8,332 nucleotides of DNA from Halanaerobium sp. (GTDB lineage: Bacteria; Bacillota; Halanaerobiia; Halanaerobiales; Halanaerobiaceae), in assembly GCA_003070825.1 (NCBI GenBank), contig QBLP01000071.1, positions 1 through 8,332 of the forward strand. Direction: 5' to 3'. Positions 6,401 through 8,332 of the stretch are shown one piece after another. A program made the position numbers and the translations under genes. How positions within the stretch are numbered: position 1 is the first letter of the stretch; the number at the start of each line of letters is the position of its first letter. The notes under the pieces are model-generated. The model ran no database searches, was not told the origin of the DNA, and saw nothing but the letters and a program-made list of their open reading frames with translations.

Positions 6401-6676
6401 GGAGTCGAGGCAGAGCTGATCAATAAACTGGGCCACGGACGCCCCAATATTGTAGATGCCATTAAAAATGAAGAAATTCAGCTGCTGATCAATACTCCGA
6501 TCGGCAAAGAAGGAATAGAAGATGACAGCTATATCAGAGCAGCAGCAATTAAATATAAGCTGCCCTATATTACAACGACCAATGCCGCCAGAGCTAGTGT
6601 GGACGGTATTGAGGCTGAAATCAATAACGACTACGAGCTGAGGGCAATTCAGGATTACCATCAACTGCTTGGATAA
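3473..6676 (+). CDS. carB: Carbamoyl-phosphate synthase large subunit
   Basis: Makes carbamoyl phosphate from bicarbonate, ammonia and two ATP for pyrimidine and arginine synthesis; normally receives ammonia from the CarA glutaminase. The 1067 residues are close to E. coli CarB (1073) and show all four parts. These are the carboxyphosphate domain (about 1-400, with GSGPIVIGQACEFDYSG at 14-30 and metal ligands E298/N300), a helical oligomerisation domain (about 400-550), the carbamate kinase domain (from about 551, VMILGGGPNRIGQGIEFDYA, ligands E834/N836), and an MGS-like allosteric domain (about 934-1067). E776 and D784 in EHIEEAGIHSGDS match E. coli ornithine-site residues E783 and D791. T966, T969 and K985 match the UMP/IMP-site residues T974, T977 and K993. 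Feedback control therefore looks intact. The ATG follows a strong AGGAGG. No carA is in the window, and terminators on both sides make carB monocistronic here. Confidence 0.97.
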   Translation: MPKREDLEKILIIGSGPIVIGQACEFDYSGTQACKALMEEDYEIVLVNSNPATIMTDPEMADRTYIEPLTAASIERIIKKEKPDALLSNLGGQTALNLASELYEKGILEKYGVEIIGIQPEAIERGEDRIKFKEEMEKLGVPMPKSLPAYSVDEAEKIAKDLGFPVVVRPAYTMGGAGGGLVYNVEELRNVADNGIAASMINQVLVEEAVIGWQELELELVRDQNEKKISICFIENVDPMGVHTGDSFCVAPMLTIGEDVQQRIEDYSYQIADAIGVIGGANFQFAYNREEDRLVIIEMNPRTSRSSALASKATGFPIARISTKLSVGITLDELPYYNGENLAHYQPGGDYVVVKYARWSFEKFPGAEDKLGTQMKAVGEAMSIGKNYAEAAQKAIRSLEIGRSGFGNVKKHKELSEEEILEKLMTPSSERHFLIYEAFSRGISVEEIKEITHISSWFLEEMLKLVELEKKLLKHQGQTLPAELLVEAKEKGFSDKYLAEILNYEEEKLRKARKYAVENDNFDLVRVSGAEGEYYYSSYNLAEEKTAASDSKKVMILGGGPNRIGQGIEFDYACVHASFTLDKMGYDSVMVNCNPETVSTDYDISSKLYFEPLTAEDVLRIYEKEKPEGVIVQFGGQTPLNIAEELENAGVNILGTSPASIDFAENREEFRKLMQKLEIPQPESDVAKSVEQAYQIAEKIGYPLMLRPSYVLGGRGMEIVYNKKSLDHYLESQVAEVSAEHPVLIDKFLEDALEAEVDALTDGEETFVAAVMEHIEEAGIHSGDSACAIPSLEITEEQLETIKKYTAEIASALEVVGLMNIQFAIYEGQVYIIEANPRASRTVPLVSKVTGVNMAQLATRLMLGESLAAMELEDQEIPYTGVKEAVFPFDKFENVDTVLGPEMKATGEVMGIASTYAQAFYKAQTAAGLELPTEGKVLITVNDRDKEKILPTAKKLKKLGFEILATPGTKDFLEQNGVEAELINKLGHGRPNIVDAIKNEEIQLLINTPIGKEGIEDDSYIRAAAIKYKLPYITTTNAARASVDGIEAEINNDYELRAIQDYHQLLG

Positions 6677-6694
6677 GCTCAGGTTTAACCACAA

Positions 6695-6724
6695 ATTAGC
6701 TTATTTAATAATTGAATAACTAAT
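6695..6724. repeat. AT-rich inverted repeat after carB
   Basis: ATTAG (6695-6699), a bulged C and TTATT (6701-6705) pair with AATAA (6715-6719) and CTAAT (6720-6724) around a nine-base loop. No T tract follows. It sits between the carB stop and its terminator and may be a weak 3' hairpin on the message; function unknown. Confidence 0.35.
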
Positions 6725-6727
6725 CCA

Positions 6728-6770
6728 AACTTCCCCTGTGATAATAAATTTCATCAGGGGGAGTTTTTTT
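6728..6770 (+). terminator. Rho-independent terminator after carB
   Basis: AACTTCCCCTG (6728-6738) pairs with CAGGGGGAGTT (6755-6765), an eleven base-pair stem with one G-U pair, around an AT-rich 16-base loop. TTTTTTT follows at 6764-6770. The stem and T tract are strong, so carB transcription should stop here. Confidence 0.92.
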
Positions 6771-6798
6771 GCATATTTAGAATAAAAAATGTTATGAT
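6769..6798 (+). promoter_or_regulatory. Probable comEB-ilvE promoter overlapping the carB terminator tail
   Basis: TTGCAT at 6769-6774 and TATGAT at 6793-6798 are 18 bases apart and could be the -35 and -10 elements. The first two bases of the -35 lie in the T tract of the carB terminator. A perfect TATAAT at 6804-6809 is also present but lacks a -35 at normal spacing, and a start from it would leave little leader before the ribosome binding site. Confidence 0.45.
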
Positions 6799-6816
6799 AG
6801 GATTATAATTTAAATT

Positions 6817-6825
6817 GGGAGTGAT
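6817..6825 (+). promoter_or_regulatory. comEB ribosome binding site that decides its start
   Basis: GGGAGTGAT is a good Shine-Dalgarno match four to eight bases before the TTG at 6830. Starting at the upstream TTG at 6815 would put this site inside the gene and leave only a distant AGGA (6799-6802, written TAGGAT in context) for initiation. Confidence 0.75.
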
Positions 6826-6829
6826 TGAT

Positions 6830-7270
6830 TTGAACCGACCGGACTGGAATGAATATTTTATGGAAATGGCAGAACTGGCTGCCACCCGGGCAAGCTGCCT
6901 CAGGCGAAAGGTTGGGGCTGTTTTAGTGAAAAACAAAAAAGTCCTGGCAACCGGCTATAATGGGGCGCCAAAGGATATTCCCCACTGTGAGGTAACCGGC
7001 TGTCTCCGGGAAGAAATGGAGGTTCCAAGTGGTCAGAGACATGAAATCTGCAGGGGAGTTCACGCAGAACAGAATTTAGTTGCCCAGGCAGCATTTCACG
7101 GGGTAAAAACGGAAGGGTCTACAGTTTACTGTACCCATCAGCCCTGTATTATCTGCACCAAAATCTTAATTAATGCCGGAGTTGAGAAAATATATTTTAA
7201 AAATGCTTATTCTGATCCATTTGCAGAAAAACTGCTGGAGCAGTCAAATATTGAATTGATAAAATACTAG
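6830..7270 (+). CDS. comEB: dCMP deaminase (ComEB-like)
   Basis: Zinc-dependent deoxycytidylate deaminase converting dCMP to dUMP and ammonia, a route to dTMP. From the TTG at 6830 the protein is 146 residues and begins MNRPDWNEYFMEMAELAATR, the usual start of this family; a TTG at 6815 would add five residues before it. The catalytic site is complete: HAE (H78, E80) and PCIIC (C106, C109) provide the three zinc ligands and the proton-shuttling glutamate. CLRRKVGAVLV (23-33) and TGYNGAP (41-47) are also typical. H52, C53, C58, H71 and C74 lie in an inserted loop that in some members binds a second, structural zinc; that is inference here. Such enzymes are often activated by dCTP and inhibited by dTTP. 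In Bacillus the gene lies in the comE locus, but no competence genes are near. It is followed 27 bases later by ilvE. Confidence 0.93.
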   Translation: MNRPDWNEYFMEMAELAATRASCLRRKVGAVLVKNKKVLATGYNGAPKDIPHCEVTGCLREEMEVPSGQRHEICRGVHAEQNLVAQAAFHGVKTEGSTVYCTHQPCIICTKILINAGVEKIYFKNAYSDPFAEKLLEQSNIELIKY

Positions 7271-7297
7271 AGAAGAGAGCAGAGAGGAGAATTAATT

Positions 7298-8323
7298 ATG
7301 GCAAAAAAGAATTTAGACTGGGAAAATTTAGGATTTGAGTATCACGAAACCGATAAGAGGTACATAGCAAATTATAAAAACGGCAGCTGGGGTGAGGGTA
7401 AATTAACAGCCGAATCAAATGTGGTGATCAATGAGAGTGCAGCTGTCCTGCAGTACTGTCAGCAGGTTTTTGAGGGTTTAAAGGCCTATACCACTAAGGA
7501 AGGTAAAATTGTTACTTTCCGACCTGATTTGAATGCAGAAAGAATGATTAATTCGGCTCAGGGACTGAGGATGCCGCCATTTCCCAAAGAAAGATTTTTG
7601 GAAGCAGTTGATCAGGTTGTGGAGGCCAACGCTGACTGGGTACCTCCCTATGGAACAGGCGCTTCTTTATATCTCCGTCCCTTTATCTTCGGCTCAAAAG
7701 ATGTAATTGCCATCAAGCCGGCAGAAGAGTTTCAGTTCAGACTCTATGCAACTCCGGTCGGACCCTATTTTAAAGGTGGAGTAAATCCACTCACTTTAAG
7801 AGTCAGTAAGGATGACAGAGCAGCACCGCGAGGAACCGGTCATTTAAAGGCCGGGCTCAACTATGCGATGAGCTTAAATACTACAGTCGAGGCTCACGAA
7901 GAGGGTTATGATGAAAATCTCTTTTTAGATGCAGCCACCAGAACCTATGTTGAGGAGAGTGGTGGAGCCAATATTATTTTCATCACTGAAGATCAGGAAC
8001 TGGTCACTCCAGAGTCCAATTCTATCCTTCCTTCAATAACTAAAAGGTCAATCCTTTATCTGGCTGAAAACTACCTTGATTTAAAGGTTACAGAAAGACC
8101 GGTTAAGCTTGAGGAAGTTAAGGATTTTGCTGAAGCAGGTCTCTGCGGTACAGCAGCTGTAATTTCACCAGTCGGTAAGATAGTTAATGGTGAGCAGGAG
8201 ATTGAACTTTCCAGCGGCATGGAAGCTATGGGACCAGTAATCAAAAAATTATATGAAACTCTAACTCAGATGCAGCTTGGAGTTATTGAGGCCCCTGAAG
8301 GCTGGATCAGAGAAATTAAATAA
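7298..8323 (+). CDS. ilvE: Branched-chain amino acid aminotransferase
   Basis: Fold-type IV PLP enzyme that transfers the amino group between glutamate and the 2-oxo acids of leucine, isoleucine and valine, the last step of their synthesis and first of their breakdown. The 341 residues are slightly shorter than Bacillus YwaA/YbgE but contain the full fold. Seen are VFEGLKAY (57-64), FRPDLNAERM (74-83), SLYLRPFIFG (123-132), GTGHLKAGLNYA (179-190) with K184 as the likely Schiff-base lysine, and VEESGGAN (218-225) with E220 expected to contact the PLP ring nitrogen. The C-terminal part has GLCGTAAVISPVGKI (281-295). The ATG has AGAGGAGA at 7283-7290, seven bases upstream. No T-box or leader is present in the 27-base gap, so it is probably co-transcribed with comEB. 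2-aminoacrylate, which RidA removes, is known to damage IlvE in Salmonella. Confidence 0.95.
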   Translation: MAKKNLDWENLGFEYHETDKRYIANYKNGSWGEGKLTAESNVVINESAAVLQYCQQVFEGLKAYTTKEGKIVTFRPDLNAERMINSAQGLRMPPFPKERFLEAVDQVVEANADWVPPYGTGASLYLRPFIFGSKDVIAIKPAEEFQFRLYATPVGPYFKGGVNPLTLRVSKDDRAAPRGTGHLKAGLNYAMSLNTTVEAHEEGYDENLFLDAATRTYVEESGGANIIFITEDQELVTPESNSILPSITKRSILYLAENYLDLKVTERPVKLEEVKDFAEAGLCGTAAVISPVGKIVNGEQEIELSSGMEAMGPVIKKLYETLTQMQLGVIEAPEGWIREIK

Positions 8324-8332
8324 TTAATTCAG

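Noticed and set aside
6284..6694. Reverse-strand open frame of 136 codons opposite the end of carB
   Set aside because: It lies antisense to the conserved MGS-like domain of CarB and shows no recognisable domain; it is a shadow of the real gene, as are the other reverse-strand frames inside sdaAA, carB and comEB.
6815..6829. Upstream TTG start for comEB
   Set aside because: It would bury the GGGAGTGAT ribosome binding site in the coding region, and the family normally starts at the RPxWxEYF segment, which the TTG at 6830 provides.
7271..7297. T-box or other leader control for ilvE
   Set aside because: The gap to comEB is only 27 bases and consists mainly of the ribosome binding site, too short for a T-box.

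Overview
The window looks like chromosomal DNA from a low-GC, anaerobic Firmicute. The evidence is AT-rich intergenic DNA, strong AGGAGG-type ribosome binding sites, GTG and TTG starts, compact genes all on the + strand, rho-independent terminators, and an oxygen-sensitive iron-sulfur L-serine dehydratase split into two subunits. The glutamate-rich proteins and gene content would fit the Halanaerobiales, but that placement is an impression, not something the sequence proves.

Layout. Positions 1-240 hold a short, startless coding remnant closed by a hairpin that could terminate transcription in both directions. Positions 313-1132 form a small regulatory unit: a good promoter, a 54-residue excisionase-type helix-turn-helix protein at 369-533, a 168-residue MerR-like DNA-binding protein at 592-1098, and a terminator. 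Positions 1151-3374 form a serine-catabolic unit: promoter, sdaAB, sdaAA, the apparent fossil C-terminus of a helix-turn-helix regulator, ridA and a strong terminator. Positions 3473-6770 hold carB, the large subunit of carbamoyl-phosphate synthase, alone between two terminators and without carA. Positions 6769-8323 hold a dCMP deaminase (comEB) followed 27 bases later by a branched-chain aminotransferase (ilvE), probably as one transcript.

How they fit together. SdaAA and SdaAB convert L-serine to pyruvate and ammonia through 2-aminoacrylate. RidA hydrolyses such reactive enamines and imines, so its place in the same transcription unit makes sense. PLP enzymes such as IlvE are known targets of 2-aminoacrylate damage in enteric bacteria, so the nearby ilvE is suggestive but no more. 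CarB supplies carbamoyl phosphate for pyrimidines and arginine, and ComEB makes dUMP for thymidylate.

Most of the window is ordinary core metabolism. No complete mobile element, CRISPR array, tRNA or rRNA was seen. The least explained parts are the fossil regulator between sdaAA and ridA, the two-gene regulatory cassette with repeated short boxes around it, the fragment at the left edge, and carB standing without carA. Two starts differ from the longest open frames: carB begins at 3473 (not 3455) and comEB most likely at 6830 (not 6815).
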